A stretch of DNA of 64,000 nt from Flavobacteriaceae bacterium (GCA_021151665.1 JAGKWW010000002.1:82313-146312), one strand, 5' to 3'; shown: positions 1 to 8,508, counted from the first letter of the stretch. The notes: generated from the letters alone by a model not told the origin. Made by a program: numbers and translations.

Positions 1-1
1 T

Positions 2-1753
2 CAGCAGTTTGCCATAACGCTTGCCATCTCGATCCTGATATCGGCGGTAAATGCATTGACGCTAAGCCCTGCCCTTTGTGCCCTCTTGCTAAAACCGCAC
101 AAACAGGGTGAACATCATGAAAAGAAAAACTTTAAGACCCGGTTCTTTGACGCTTTTAATGCCGGCTTCGATTCCATGAACCGAAAATATACGAGGTCGC
201 TTGGCTTCCTTGCCCGGAAAAAATGGATCACGGTTATCGCGCTTGTCGTCTTCTCAGGAATTACATATTTCCTGTTTACCACCACACCGTCTGGCTTTAT
301 TCCGAACGAGGACAGGGGTATCATCATGAGTGACCTTACCATGCCTCCGGGCACTACGCTGGAGCAGACACAGAAGGCGGTAAATGAGCTTGACGAGATA
401 TTGAAGAACCACCCGTTGGTAGAAGCGCGTATGAGTGTTGTGGGCTTTAGCCTCCTGAACCGTGTAAATGGCGGATCGTATGCTTTTACCATCATTAAGC
501 TAAAAGACTGGGAGCACCGGAAGGAAAAGAACCAGAGCGTAGACGCAGTAGTCGGCGAACTGTTTGCCCGTACGGCAGCCTTTAAAGATGCCAAGCTGCT
601 GTTCTTTACACCGCCGAGTGTGCAGGGCTTTGGTACGGCCGATGGTTTCGAATTCAAGCTTGAGGATAAAGGCGACGACGACTGGGCTACTGTGAGTAAA
701 GTCAGCAATGAGTTCCTTGCCGAACTGGGCAAGCGCCCCGAGATACAGTATGCAATTACCAACTTTAACCCGAACTTCCCGCAATACCAAATGGATATTA
801 ACGTGGAACGCGCCAAGGATGCAGGTGTCTCGGTAAGCGATATTTTCAACACAATGCAGGGTTACTACGGAGGGTTGTATACCACCGACTTCAACAGGTT
901 TGGTAAGCAGTTCCGCGTTATGATACAGGCGACGGCAGATAAGCGTGCCGACGAGCGTTCGGTAAACGACATCTACGTACGTAATGCCGGCGGACAGATG
1001 GTTGCCATCAGCCAGTTTATCGACTTTAAAAAGATATATGGGCCCGAAGCCGTTTCGAGATTCAACCTGCTGAAATCAGTCAACGTAAATGGTAAAGCCA
1101 ACCCGGGTTACAGTTCGGGAGATGCAATTAAAGCGATCCAGGAAGTTGCGGCGCAGCATTTGCCAAAAACCTACACGTTCGAATTTTCGGGTATGACGCG
1201 CGAAGAGATCATTGCAGGCAACCAGGCCGCGGGTGTATTCCTGCTGAGCCTTGTGTTTGTGTACTTCCTTTTGAGTGCACAGTATGAGAGCTATGTGGTG
1301 CCACTATCAGTATTACTGTCGCTTCCCGTAGGTATTGCCGGAGCCATCGGCTTCGTGAAGCTGGCAGGCCTTGAGAATAACATCTACTTCCAGGTGGCGC
1401 TAATCATGCTTATCGGTTTGCTGGCAAAGAATGCCATCCTTATTGTGGAGTTTGCCATACAGCGACGGCGGCACGGCATGGGCCTTGTCGATTCGGCTAT
1501 AGAAGGGGCGAGGGCACGTTTGAGGCCTATCCTTATGACTTCATTCGCATTCATCTTCGGTCTCTTACCCTTGGCTTTAGCCAGTGGGGTAGGGGCGGTA
1601 GGTAACCGTTCTATCGGTATGGGCGCTGTGGGTGGTATGCTTATCGGTACGCTCTTCGGCGTGTTTGTAGTGCCGGTGCTGTTCATCATCTTCCAGGGAC
1701 TCCAGGAACGAATTTCGGGCAAGCCGAAAGAAGAAAAGGATATTGTAGTGTAA
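2..1753 (+). CDS. RND family multidrug efflux permease (AcrB/HAE1 type), 5'-truncated by window edge
   Basis: Inner-membrane proton-driven pump subunit that works with a periplasmic adaptor and the TolC-like protein encoded next. The frame is open from base 2 and reads through the conserved AcrB segment around 'NALTLSPALCALLLKP', so the real start lies left of the window; the TTG at 56 is internal. Visible parts are the second porter half (about residues 80-380) and the C-terminal transmembrane block, with the family motifs 'GLLAKNAILIVEFA' and 'RLRPILMTSFAFIFGLLPLA'. About 584 codons remain of a protein that is usually about 1,040-1,060 residues. The next gene begins 15 bp after the stop, which supports an operon. 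Substrate cannot be told from sequence. Confidence 0.95.
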   Translation, partial: QQFAITLAISILISAVNALTLSPALCALLLKPHKQGEHHEKKNFKTRFFDAFNAGFDSMNRKYTRSLGFLARKKWITVIALVVFSGITYFLFTTTPSGFIPNEDRGIIMSDLTMPPGTTLEQTQKAVNELDEILKNHPLVEARMSVVGFSLLNRVNGGSYAFTIIKLKDWEHRKEKNQSVDAVVGELFARTAAFKDAKLLFFTPPSVQGFGTADGFEFKLEDKGDDDWATVSKVSNEFLAELGKRPEIQYAITNFNPNFPQYQMDINVERAKDAGVSVSDIFNTMQGYYGGLYTTDFNRFGKQFRVMIQATADKRADERSVNDIYVRNAGGQMVAISQFIDFKKIYGPEAVSRFNLLKSVNVNGKANPGYSSGDAIKAIQEVAAQHLPKTYTFEFSGMTREEIIAGNQAAGVFLLSLVFVYFLLSAQYESYVVPLSVLLSLPVGIAGAIGFVKLAGLENNIYFQVALIMLIGLLAKNAILIVEFAIQRRRHGMGLVDSAIEGARARLRPILMTSFAFIFGLLPLALASGVGAVGNRSIGMGAVGGMLIGTLFGVFVVPVLFIIFQGLQERISGKPKEEKDIVV

Positions 1754-1768
1754 TTAAGCAGACAACAA

Positions 1769-3163
1769 ATGAGAACATCCTATAAAATCATTATAGCATT
1801 GGGAGCGGGCTTGCTTTTGCAGTCGTGCTTCACAGCAAAAACATACCAACGGCCCGATATAAAGGCCGAAAACCGATACCGCACCGAGATTGTGGCGCAT
1901 GATAGCGCCTCTCTGGCAGATGTGTCGTGGGACAAACTGTTTACCGACCCGGTGTTGCAACAGCACATAAAAACCGGATTGCAACATAACTTCGATGTGC
2001 GCATTGCAATGCAGAATATCGCGGCATCGCAAGCCTACCTGAAGCAGGCGAAGTCGGCTTACCTGCCATCCTTAGCGGCAAATGCTACATGGACACACCA
2101 GGAGCTGGCAAAGAACAGCCAGTTCGGAGCATTCTTCAACGGTTCGCTTGATTCGTACCAGCTTAGTGCCAACTTATCCTGGGAGGCTGATATCTGGGGA
2201 AAGATCCGCAGCAATAAACGTGCTGCGAATGCCTCTTACCTGCAAACCATCGCTGCCAACCAGGCGGTAATGACGCAAGTGATCAGCAACATTGCGGCAA
2301 CATACTACCAGTTGCTGTCATTGGATGCGCAACTAAAAGTGGCTGAGCAGACGCTTGGCAATCGCACCGAAAGTATTAGCGTGATACAAGCATTGAAAGA
2401 TGCAGGCAATACCAATGAGGTGGGCGTAAAGCAGACAGAAGCCCAAAAGTATTCGACAGAGCTGATCGTAGCCGACCTGAAGAAGAACATCACCATTCAG
2501 GAAAATGCACTGAGCCTGTTGCTGGGCGAATCGCCCCGCGCTATAGAGCGTACCTCGTTGGAACAGCAGCAGCTCAATCCTGAAATCAAGTTGGGTTATT
2601 CGTCTTTATTGCTTCGTAATCGTCCCGATGTTATCGCGGCAGAATATGGGCTTATCAATGCGTTCGAACTGACTAATGTGGCCCGTAGCGCTTTTTACCC
2701 GTCACTTACCCTCACTGCTACCGGCGGCTTGCAGAGTATCGACCTTCAGAAATGGTTTAGCGCCAATTCGGTTTTCGCGAACATCGTAACCGGACTAGCA
2801 CAGCCAATCTTTAACCAAAGGCAGATACGCACCCGCTACGAAGTGGCCAAAACACAGCAGGAGCAGGCCTATATCAGGTTTGAGCAGGCAGTTACGACAG
2901 CCTCACGTGAAGTATCTGATGCGTTGGCAAATTACAATAACGAAACAGGTAAGATAGCCATTCGTGAAAAGCAGGTGGACGCGCTTACTACGGCGGCATC
3001 TTACTCTGATGAGCTTTTGCAGTACGGTATGGTAAATTACCTCGAGGTGCTTACCGCCAAAGACAATGCGCTGAATGCCCAGCTTCAGCTTATTGATAAC
3101 AAATACCAGCGTTTCCTTTCGGTAATCAACCTTTACCGCGCCCTTGGAGGCGGCTGGAAATAG
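1769..3163 (+). CDS. TolC/OprM-type efflux outer membrane factor lipoprotein
   Basis: Outer-membrane channel of the tripartite RND pump whose permease lies just upstream. It is a 464-residue protein of the NodT/CusC family, starting with a lipoprotein signal whose lipobox is 'LLQSC' (Cys about residue 20). Family hallmarks are 'LSWEADIWGKIRSNKRAA' after the first helical repeat, 'LLLRNRPDVIAAEYGL' at the start of the second repeat, and 'ARSAFYPSLTLTATGGLQS'. The length is normal for the family. A strong terminator follows about 50 bp after the stop, so this is the last gene of the pump operon. Confidence 0.95.
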   Translation: MRTSYKIIIALGAGLLLQSCFTAKTYQRPDIKAENRYRTEIVAHDSASLADVSWDKLFTDPVLQQHIKTGLQHNFDVRIAMQNIAASQAYLKQAKSAYLPSLAANATWTHQELAKNSQFGAFFNGSLDSYQLSANLSWEADIWGKIRSNKRAANASYLQTIAANQAVMTQVISNIAATYYQLLSLDAQLKVAEQTLGNRTESISVIQALKDAGNTNEVGVKQTEAQKYSTELIVADLKKNITIQENALSLLLGESPRAIERTSLEQQQLNPEIKLGYSSLLLRNRPDVIAAEYGLINAFELTNVARSAFYPSLTLTATGGLQSIDLQKWFSANSVFANIVTGLAQPIFNQRQIRTRYEVAKTQQEQAYIRFEQAVTTASREVSDALANYNNETGKIAIREKQVDALTTAASYSDELLQYGMVNYLEVLTAKDNALNAQLQLIDNKYQRFLSVINLYRALGGGWK

Positions 3164-3215
3164 TATAATTGGGAGCTTTCCGGATTATTTAGATTAATTG
3201 TTTGTTTTATGTTAG

Positions 3216-3250
3216 CCGCCCGCGCCATTTTGGTGCGGGCGGTTTTTTTT
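3216..3250 (+). terminator. Rho-independent terminator of the RND efflux operon
   Basis: An 11-bp GC-rich stem (3216-3226 with 3232-3242, one G-T pair, 5-nt loop) is followed directly by a run of T. It ends the pump operon and separates it from the envelope operon downstream. Confidence 0.92.
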
Positions 3251-3342
3251 TTAACATTTAACGCAACCATTTATCGTTTTTAACATCTTTAACATAAATC
3301 GATACAATATTATCAGTTCTTAACCTTTGCTTAAATCCTGAC

Positions 3343-3355
3343 TGTTACCGTAACA
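3343..3355. promoter_or_regulatory. Perfect 13-bp palindrome upstream of the DOMON/cytochrome operon (candidate operator)
   Basis: TGTTACCGTAACA is a perfect inverted repeat around a central C. It lies about 45-60 bp before the first gene. A weak -7 like element (TAATTTCG, 3373-3380) sits downstream and would place transcription start near 3387, with the palindrome centred near -38. That position suits a dimeric regulator. The identity of the regulator is unknown. Confidence 0.45.
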
Positions 3356-3401
3356 AACAAATATAACAGCGTTAATTTCGTAATAATAATATCTTAATAG
3401 T

Positions 3402-3920
3402 TTGTTAAAAATATTTTACATAGTCATATCGCTTATCACGTTTTCCGTAATGCGCGCGCAAAGCAATGTTTTTGATATTGCAAGGACAGGGACAGTTGTT
3501 GAGATGGAAAAACTTTATAGTGCGAATAAGAATATCGTGAATACTTCTGATGCTAATGGGAGTTCGCCACTTATCCTTGCTGCTTATCGCGGTAACCGGA
3601 ACGTAGCGCTTTTTTTAGCAGAGCATGGCGCTAACCTAAACTATACTTCACCCCGCGGCACTGCCCTGATGGCGGCGGTAATGAATGGCGACGAGATTGT
3701 CCTGGAAAAATTATTAAAGCTTGGCGCAAATCCTAACCTGAAAGATAAGGATGGGAAGACAGCGCTGATACTGGCGGTGTTTTTTAATAAACCGGAGGTG
3801 GTTAAGATACTGCTAAGCCATGGCGCAGATAAAGATATCAGGGACAACGATGGCCTTTCAGCACTGGACTATGCAAAACTAGCACAGGATACACAAATGA
3901 TCATTAAACTTTCAAATTAA
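3402..3920 (+). CDS. Ankyrin-repeat protein with signal peptide
   Basis: 172 residues: an N-terminal hydrophobic segment that looks like a signal peptide (ending near 'VMRAQS'), then about four ankyrin repeats recognisable by phrases such as 'GSSPLILAAYRGNRNVALFL', 'GTALMAAVMNGDEIVLEKLL', 'GKTALILAVFFNKPEVVKIL' and 'DNDGLSALDYAKLA'. The start is a TTG; the only ATG near by (3450) would remove the signal, and a stop at 3387-3389 limits the frame upstream. Ankyrin repeats bind protein partners; the partner is unknown. It opens a six-gene operon and lies 9 bp before the DOMON gene. Confidence 0.8.
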   Translation: MLKIFYIVISLITFSVMRAQSNVFDIARTGTVVEMEKLYSANKNIVNTSDANGSSPLILAAYRGNRNVALFLAEHGANLNYTSPRGTALMAAVMNGDEIVLEKLLKLGANPNLKDKDGKTALILAVFFNKPEVVKILLSHGADKDIRDNDGLSALDYAKLAQDTQMIIKLSN

Positions 3921-3929
3921 ACACAAAAC

Positions 3930-4694
3930 ATGAAACAGACACTACTCTTATTATTAGCACTTACTGCTTTGCCTGTATTAGGCCAGGTAAAATCTACCGG
4001 TACGGTTTCTATGGGGAGCAGCATGACGCTTAAGCTTGATCTCGATTCATCGACTTCAACTGTTACCTATACCATCACCGGCCCCTCTACAAAATGGTTT
4101 GCCATTGGGCTCAATGCCACGACAATGTCTACCAATACGCCAATTGATGTAGTATCATTTGGTACAGGCCTGCTGGATCGTTACCTGAACGGAGGGCATA
4201 ATGCACCTACTACAGACACGACGAATAACCTTACCCTTGTTAGCAACAACGTTTCGGGCACCACGCGCACTATTGTGGTAACGAGGCCTTTTAGCACTGG
4301 CGACAGCAAAGACTTTACCTTTACCGGGTCAATGACTTCACTTAATGTGATATGGGCAGTAGGGCCATCTACCACCATTACTTCCGAGCACAGCACCTAC
4401 GGTAGCAAATCACTAACGTTCACATTGGCGAACGATGAGTTTGCGCTCGAAGATAACCTGTTAGTCTATCCGGTGCCGGCAAAAAGTACGCTTACGCTTT
4501 CTAACCCAAAAAATCTTGAAATCAGTTCCGTGCGCATTTTTGATGGCAACGGCAGGATGGTTCGGGAACTTGGCAAACTCGCTACGGCTTCAGAAACCCA
4601 GATCGATGTAAATAGCCTAAGTGCAGGATATTATTTCCTTGAAATAACATCGGGCTCTCAAAAAACGGTAAAGAAATTTGAAAAAGGGTTATGA
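3930..4694 (+). CDS. Secreted DOMON-domain protein with T9SS type A sorting domain
   Basis: 254 residues. A signal peptide (about 1-18, ending 'LPVLGQ') is followed by a DOMON-like beta-sandwich (about 25-165) with the family phrase 'TITGPSTKWFAIGLNA'; DOMON domains bind haem or sugars. The last 75-80 residues, beginning near 'NLLVYPVPAKSTLTL', match the T9SS C-terminal sorting domain (NP-A-L pattern, 'LSAGYYFLEI', terminal basic stretch), so the mature protein is probably exported and cell-surface attached. Its last codons overlap the next start by 4 bp (ATGA). Haem rather than sugar binding is inferred from the c-type-haem neighbour. Confidence 0.88.
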   Translation: MKQTLLLLLALTALPVLGQVKSTGTVSMGSSMTLKLDLDSSTSTVTYTITGPSTKWFAIGLNATTMSTNTPIDVVSFGTGLLDRYLNGGHNAPTTDTTNNLTLVSNNVSGTTRTIVVTRPFSTGDSKDFTFTGSMTSLNVIWAVGPSTTITSEHSTYGSKSLTFTLANDEFALEDNLLVYPVPAKSTLTLSNPKNLEISSVRIFDGNGRMVRELGKLATASETQIDVNSLSAGYYFLEITSGSQKTVKKFEKGL

Positions 4695-5086
4695 GTAAAC
4701 TGAGGGCCCGATTACTGATTATTATCTGCATTGTGGCAGTATTGCTTTTTGGCGCCTATACCTACATCATGAAAGGTGGCGCCCGCGATGTAGCGTCGGA
4801 AGAAGCAGCCTTCTCGGTTACTGCCAGGGAAATTTGCAGCGAGTTTGCATCGGATGAAGCGGGCGCTACTAAAAAATACCTTGATAAGCCGATAGAACTT
4901 AAAGGCACAGTAAGCACCCTCGCTCCCGGAACCGTTGTGCTTGACGAAAAGGCAGTCTGCGTATTAAAGGACAGTACCGCCAGTGCTACTGCCGGCAAAG
5001 CAATTACGCTCAAGGGGAGGGTGGTAGGCTACGATAGCCTGATGGAAGAACTCAAGATAGACCAATGTACTATAACAAACCAATAA
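4691..5086 (+). CDS. OB-fold (tRNA_anti-like) membrane-anchored protein
   Basis: 131 residues: one N-terminal membrane anchor (about 7-27) and a small beta-rich domain with the OB-fold signatures 'KYLDKPIELKGTVS', 'GKAITLKGRVVGYDSLMEEL' and terminal 'KIDQCTI'. This resembles the tRNA_anti-like OB family common in Bacteroidetes, whose biochemical role is not established. The start overlaps the DOMON stop by 4 bp and the next gene begins 1 bp after its stop, so it is translated as part of the operon. Confidence 0.72.
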   Translation: MSKLRARLLIIICIVAVLLFGAYTYIMKGGARDVASEEAAFSVTAREICSEFASDEAGATKKYLDKPIELKGTVSTLAPGTVVLDEKAVCVLKDSTASATAGKAITLKGRVVGYDSLMEELKIDQCTITNQ

Positions 5087-5087
5087 T

Positions 5088-5951
5088 ATGCAAAAACTAA
5101 AATTTGCCGCTTTCGCGCTGATGGCGCTTATGATCACGCCGGCCTTTGCACAGGACGACCTGTTGAAAGAGCTCGATACCCTTGCACCCGCCGATGCCGG
5201 TGTTGCCACAGCTACCTTTAAAGGATTGCAGATATGCAATATGCAGTCAACCAAAATGCCCGCAAAAAAAGAACTTTACGCCGTGATCTCCCATAGGTTT
5301 GGCGACCTTCAGTATGGGTTCAATAACTTTTTCGGAATGGATGAAGCCGTTACCAAGCTGGGAATGATCTATGGCGTTACCGACTGGCTTTCGCTTGCGG
5401 CATCGCGCCATACCTACAACAAGATATATGAGCTTACCGCCAAATACCGTCTTACCGGGCAGAAAGAAGGCGGCTGTCCTGTAACGATCGTTGGATACCA
5501 CACCTGGGATATCAACTCTAAACTTACGGAAGAAGAATATCCGGGGCTGAAGTCGACCAATAGGTACGCATTCAGCAGCCAGCTGCATGTATCCAGAAAG
5601 CTTAATGAGTACGTGTCATTGCAACTGTCGCCTGTTTACGTGCACAAAAACCTTTATGAGCCGCAATTAGAAAACAAAGACCAGTTTTTGCTTGCAGCCG
5701 GCGGAAGGTGCAAAATATCGAAGCGCATGAGCATAAATATGGAATATGCGGCCAGGTTCAATACGCCCGAAACCGTGGTGTACAAAAATCCGCTTACAGT
5801 TGGGCTTGACATCGACACAGGGGGGCATATTTTCCAGTTGGTATTCTCTAACAGCCAGGCAATGAACGATGTGAACTATTTTACAAATGCGGCAGGTGAC
5901 TGGAATACCCGCAGCATTTTCTTCGGATTTAATCTTTACAGGGTATTTTAA
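5088..5951 (+). CDS. DUF5777-family outer-membrane beta-barrel-like protein
   Basis: 287 residues with a clear signal peptide (cleavage near 'TPAFAQ'). The mature part is rich in alternating beta strands ('RFGDLQYGFNNFFGMDEA', 'NMEYAARFNTPETV', 'FQLVFSNSQAMNDVNYFTN') and ends in an aromatic residue, typical of an outer-membrane barrel. I recognise it as the DUF5777 type that occurs next to haem and YceI proteins in Bacteroidetes. Function is unknown; a role with the neighbouring haem proteins is inference from operon order only. Confidence 0.7.
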   Translation: MQKLKFAAFALMALMITPAFAQDDLLKELDTLAPADAGVATATFKGLQICNMQSTKMPAKKELYAVISHRFGDLQYGFNNFFGMDEAVTKLGMIYGVTDWLSLAASRHTYNKIYELTAKYRLTGQKEGGCPVTIVGYHTWDINSKLTEEEYPGLKSTNRYAFSSQLHVSRKLNEYVSLQLSPVYVHKNLYEPQLENKDQFLLAAGGRCKISKRMSINMEYAARFNTPETVVYKNPLTVGLDIDTGGHIFQLVFSNSQAMNDVNYFTNAAGDWNTRSIFFGFNLYRVF

Positions 5952-5961
5952 TATTTAGATT

Positions 5962-6309
5962 ATGAAAACACTATATAGTATTGCGCTGGGCCTTACAGCT
6001 TTATTCTTCATCTCGTGCGAGTCGGCTACCTACCAAGAAGTTTCTGTAGCAACGACCGACCCTACGTATAATGCCCATATAAAGCCCGTTATCGAGAATA
6101 ACTGCGTTTCCTGCCACAATCCCGATTATGGGCAGGAACCATACCTGCTTACATATGAGGCAGTAAAAGATGAAACGCTTAATGGCGATTTGTTATGCCG
6201 CATCGACGACCAGTCCTGCGGAAGCGTGATGCCTACTACCGGAAGGATGCCCCAGGCAAAGATTGACTTAATAAGGTACTGGAAAGAAGACGGTTGTCCA
6301 GAAAATTAA
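5962..6309 (+). CDS. Small c-type-haem lipoprotein
   Basis: 115 residues. A lipoprotein signal ends at 'FFISC' (Cys about 19), so the protein is probably anchored on the periplasmic side or outer membrane. One CxxCH haem-attachment motif is present ('NNCVSCHNP'), with later methionines in 'SVMPTTGRMPQ' that could supply the axial ligand, and a closing 'IDLIRYWKEDGCPEN' helix typical of small mono-haem domains. It lies 10 bp after the DUF5777 gene and 11 bp before yceI. Probably an electron-transfer protein; the partner is not known. Confidence 0.8.
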   Translation: MKTLYSIALGLTALFFISCESATYQEVSVATTDPTYNAHIKPVIENNCVSCHNPDYGQEPYLLTYEAVKDETLNGDLLCRIDDQSCGSVMPTTGRMPQAKIDLIRYWKEDGCPEN

Positions 6310-6320
6310 TATAAACTGCT

Positions 6321-6857
6321 ATGAAAGAGTTATTTATAAGTCTGGCTATGCTTGCAGTATGCGCGGCATCGGCTCAAAAAATGACAACCCGTAACGGAAT
6401 GGTAAAGTTCGAAGCTTCTGTTCCGGCTGTCGAAGAAATAAAAGGCGCCACGAAAACGGCATCGGGAGTGCTCAATTCTACTAATGGCGAGGTAGCTTTC
6501 TTAGTACTGGTAAAGTCGTTTAAGTTCAAGGTGCCATTGATGGAAGAGCATTTTAACGAGAACTATATGGAGAGCGATAAATATCCGAAGGCGACCTTCA
6601 AAGGCACCATTCGCGATTTCAATATGGCGAAGCTGACGGCCTCTCCGGTAGCCTATGATGCAGAGGGTACATTGGAAATCCACGGGGTAGTGAAAAAGGT
6701 AAAGCAGAAGATAATGCTCAGTAAAGATGGGGATAAGGTAAAGGCAGCCTTTACTATATCATTAAAACCGCAGGATTACAATATTGCGATACCATCACTG
6801 GTTAAGAGTAAAATTTCCGAAAATGTAAAGACAGAGGGCGAGTTTGTCCTCGAATAG
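6321..6857 (+). CDS. YceI-family periplasmic lipid-binding-fold protein
   Basis: 178 residues with a signal peptide (ending near 'CAASAQ'). The body matches the YceI lipocalin-like fold: 'GEVAFLVLVKSFKFKVPLMEEHFNENYMES', 'YPKATFKGTI' and 'GTLEIHGVVKKVKQKI' are the usual landmarks (the long phrase is split over residues about 54-85). YceI proteins bind isoprenoid-type molecules such as quinones, which fits a respiratory-type operon. It is the last gene of the envelope operon; no strong terminator follows before the convergent rnhA. Confidence 0.88.
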   Translation: MKELFISLAMLAVCAASAQKMTTRNGMVKFEASVPAVEEIKGATKTASGVLNSTNGEVAFLVLVKSFKFKVPLMEEHFNENYMESDKYPKATFKGTIRDFNMAKLTASPVAYDAEGTLEIHGVVKKVKQKIMLSKDGDKVKAAFTISLKPQDYNIAIPSLVKSKISENVKTEGEFVLE

Positions 6858-6898
6858 CAGAGTTATAGTTTTGTGTAAAAGTGGAGGCGGGAGCGGTT

Positions 6899-7375
6899 TT
6901 ATAAAAGCCGCTCCCCTTCTTTTTCGTACCATGCGTCAATGTGCAGGTCGGGCATGGTAGAAGCCATTACTGCAAGCTGGTCGCAGCGTTCGTTTTGCGG
7001 GTGGCTGTTGTGGCCTTTTACCCATTTAAAATCTACCTTATGCTTACGATAGACTTTTAGGAAACGCATCCAGAGGTCGGAATTCTTTTTGCCGGCAAAG
7101 CCCTTCTTTTCCCAGCCGAACACCCAGCCTTTGGCAACGGAATCTACCACATATTTTGAGTCGGAAACTACCAATACCGATGTTCCGGGATTTTTTAACT
7201 TTTCGAGGCCTACGATAACAGCCAGCAATTCCATTCGGTTATTGGTGGTAAGCCGGAAGCCTTCATAGAATTCCTTGCGATAACCCGTACCCACCAGTTC
7301 CAGTATAACGCCATACCCGCCGGGCCCGGGATTCCCCTTGGCAGCGCCATCAGTATACAGGTAAACGGTATGCAT
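6899..7375 (-). CDS. rnhA: Ribonuclease HI
   Basis: Cleaves the RNA strand of RNA-DNA hybrids in replication and R-loop removal. 158 residues, the normal size. The catalytic acids are visible: D9 ('YTDGAAKGNPGPGG'), E49 ('NNRMELLAV'), D72 ('VVSDSKYVVDS') and D132 ('NERCDQLAV'), plus H122 in 'KGHNSHPQN'. It is transcribed in the same direction as purN but is separated from it by 145 bp of repetitive DNA. Confidence 0.97.
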   Translation of the reverse strand: MHTVYLYTDGAAKGNPGPGGYGVILELVGTGYRKEFYEGFRLTTNNRMELLAVIVGLEKLKNPGTSVLVVSDSKYVVDSVAKGWVFGWEKKGFAGKKNSDLWMRFLKVYRKHKVDFKWVKGHNSHPQNERCDQLAVMASTMPDLHIDAWYEKEGERLL

Positions 7376-7380
7376 TCTTT

Positions 7381-7538
7381 AGACAGTTGGATTTTTAGAC
7401 AGTTGGATTTTTAGACTATTAGACTTTTAGAAGAAGTGTACGTTTAGAAGTTTGGACATTTAGATGGTGCTCCAATATTTTAAATGTCTGGCAATCTAAC
7501 TTCTCTAATGGTCCAATGATCTAACTTTCTAATAGTCC
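7381..7538. repeat. Degenerate TTAGAC/TTGGA repeat tract between purN and rnhA
   Basis: Two perfect 16-bp direct copies (AGACAGTTGGATTTTT) lie at 7381-7396 and 7397-7412, followed by related words (TTAGACTATTAGAC, TTAGAAGTTTGGAC). The right end carries the inverse words (GGTCCAATGATCTAAC). GACTATTAGA at 7414-7423 has its inverse complement at 7529-7538, inside the last codons of purN. The tract looks like a short intergenic repeat family that has extended into the purN 3' end. Confidence 0.6.
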
Positions 7539-8084
7539 GGAAATAATTTCCGGAAAATGACGGTGTTCCAGCTCCAGTACCTTTGCAGCAATTTCTTCAG
7601 CCGTAGCACAGGCATCTACAGCGACCCGTTCCTGGAAGATGATATTTCCTTCGTCATAATTCTCATTTACGTAATGTATAGTGATACCCGACTCCGCTTC
7701 TTTGTTCTCCAGCACCGCCCGGTGCACATTGATTCCGTACATGCCTTTGCCGCCATATTTGGGCAGCAGGGCGGGATGGATGTTTACCACTTTGCCGGGG
7801 TAGGCCGCAATGATATCGGGTGGAAACTTCCATAGAAAGCCGGCAAGCACTATAACAGATGGATTAAATTCCTTTAGCTGTTCAAGCACTTTGCCGCCGT
7901 TGAGTTCATCCCGCGTAAAGATTATGGCAGGCACATTGTAGTCAATTGCTTTTTGAATGACACCGGCACCCGGGTTGTTCGTAAAAACAGCATTTACAGC
8001 AATAGCGTTATGTCCCGAAAAGTACTCCATGATGCGGGCGGCATTCGAGCCTCCGCCCGAAGCGAAGATGACGATATTCTTCAT
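7521..8084 (-). CDS. purN: Phosphoribosylglycinamide formyltransferase
   Basis: Transfers a formyl group from 10-formyl-THF to GAR in purine synthesis. I chose the ATG at 8084 (protein begins MKNIVIFASGGGSN); an upstream start would add 11 unlikely residues. 187 residues with the nucleotide-binding 'FASGGGSNA', the catalytic 'NIHPALLPKYGGKGMYG' segment (Asn and His) and the later Asp in 'NENYDEGNII'. Divergent from acpP. Its final codons lie in an intergenic repeat. Confidence 0.95.
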   Translation of the reverse strand: MKNIVIFASGGGSNAARIMEYFSGHNAIAVNAVFTNNPGAGVIQKAIDYNVPAIIFTRDELNGGKVLEQLKEFNPSVIVLAGFLWKFPPDIIAAYPGKVVNIHPALLPKYGGKGMYGINVHRAVLENKEAESGITIHYVNENYDEGNIIFQERVAVDACATAEEIAAKVLELEHRHFPEIISGLLES

Positions 8085-8221
8085 GTTTTGCGGCGTTTTT
8101 GGTGTACAAAAGAACAAATAATAGCCCGGAATATAACAGACTTTTTACTTTTTTATAAAATTAATTTTCTACTTTAGTGGCACATTTTTTTGGGAAAACA
8201 TGGTTTTAAAATAAAGTTTTT

Positions 8222-8229
8222 TATTTTTG
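8222..8229 (+). promoter_or_regulatory. Probable -7 element of the acpP promoter
   Basis: TATTTTTG matches the Bacteroidetes TAnnTTTG element and would start transcription about 25 nt before the acpP ATG. I see no good TTTG at the expected -33 spacing, so support is partial. Confidence 0.4.
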
Positions 8230-8260
8230 CCATTCAATTTAAATTCTAAAATTAAAGATT

Positions 8261-8497
8261 ATGTCAGACATTGCATCACGAGTTAAAGCGATTATCGTAG
8301 ACAAATTAGGTGTTGACGAGAACGAAGTGGTATCAGAAGCAAGCTTCACTAACGATCTAGGAGCAGACTCTCTGGACACTGTTGAGCTTATCATGGAGTT
8401 TGAGAAGGAATTTGATATTCAGATCCCGGATGATCAGGCTGAAAACATCGCTACGGTTGGTCAGGCTATTTCTTACATAGAAGAAGCAAAGAAATAA
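8261..8497 (+). CDS. acpP: Acyl carrier protein
   Basis: 78-residue carrier that holds growing fatty-acyl chains on a phosphopantetheine arm. The attachment serine is S37 in 'LGADSLDTVELIMEFE'. The high content of acidic residues and the length are typical. It precedes fabF as in most bacteria, but the 196-bp gap holds two hairpins and a promoter-like element, so the two genes may not be expressed one to one. Confidence 0.98.
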   Translation: MSDIASRVKAIIVDKLGVDENEVVSEASFTNDLGADSLDTVELIMEFEKEFDIQIPDDQAENIATVGQAISYIEEAKK

Positions 8498-8508
8498 TAA
8501 ATAATAGT

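Noticed and set aside
115..852. Long minus-strand frame (245 codons) opposite the RND permease
   Set aside because: It is a shadow of the coding strand; the plus-strand protein has clear family motifs and the minus one has none.
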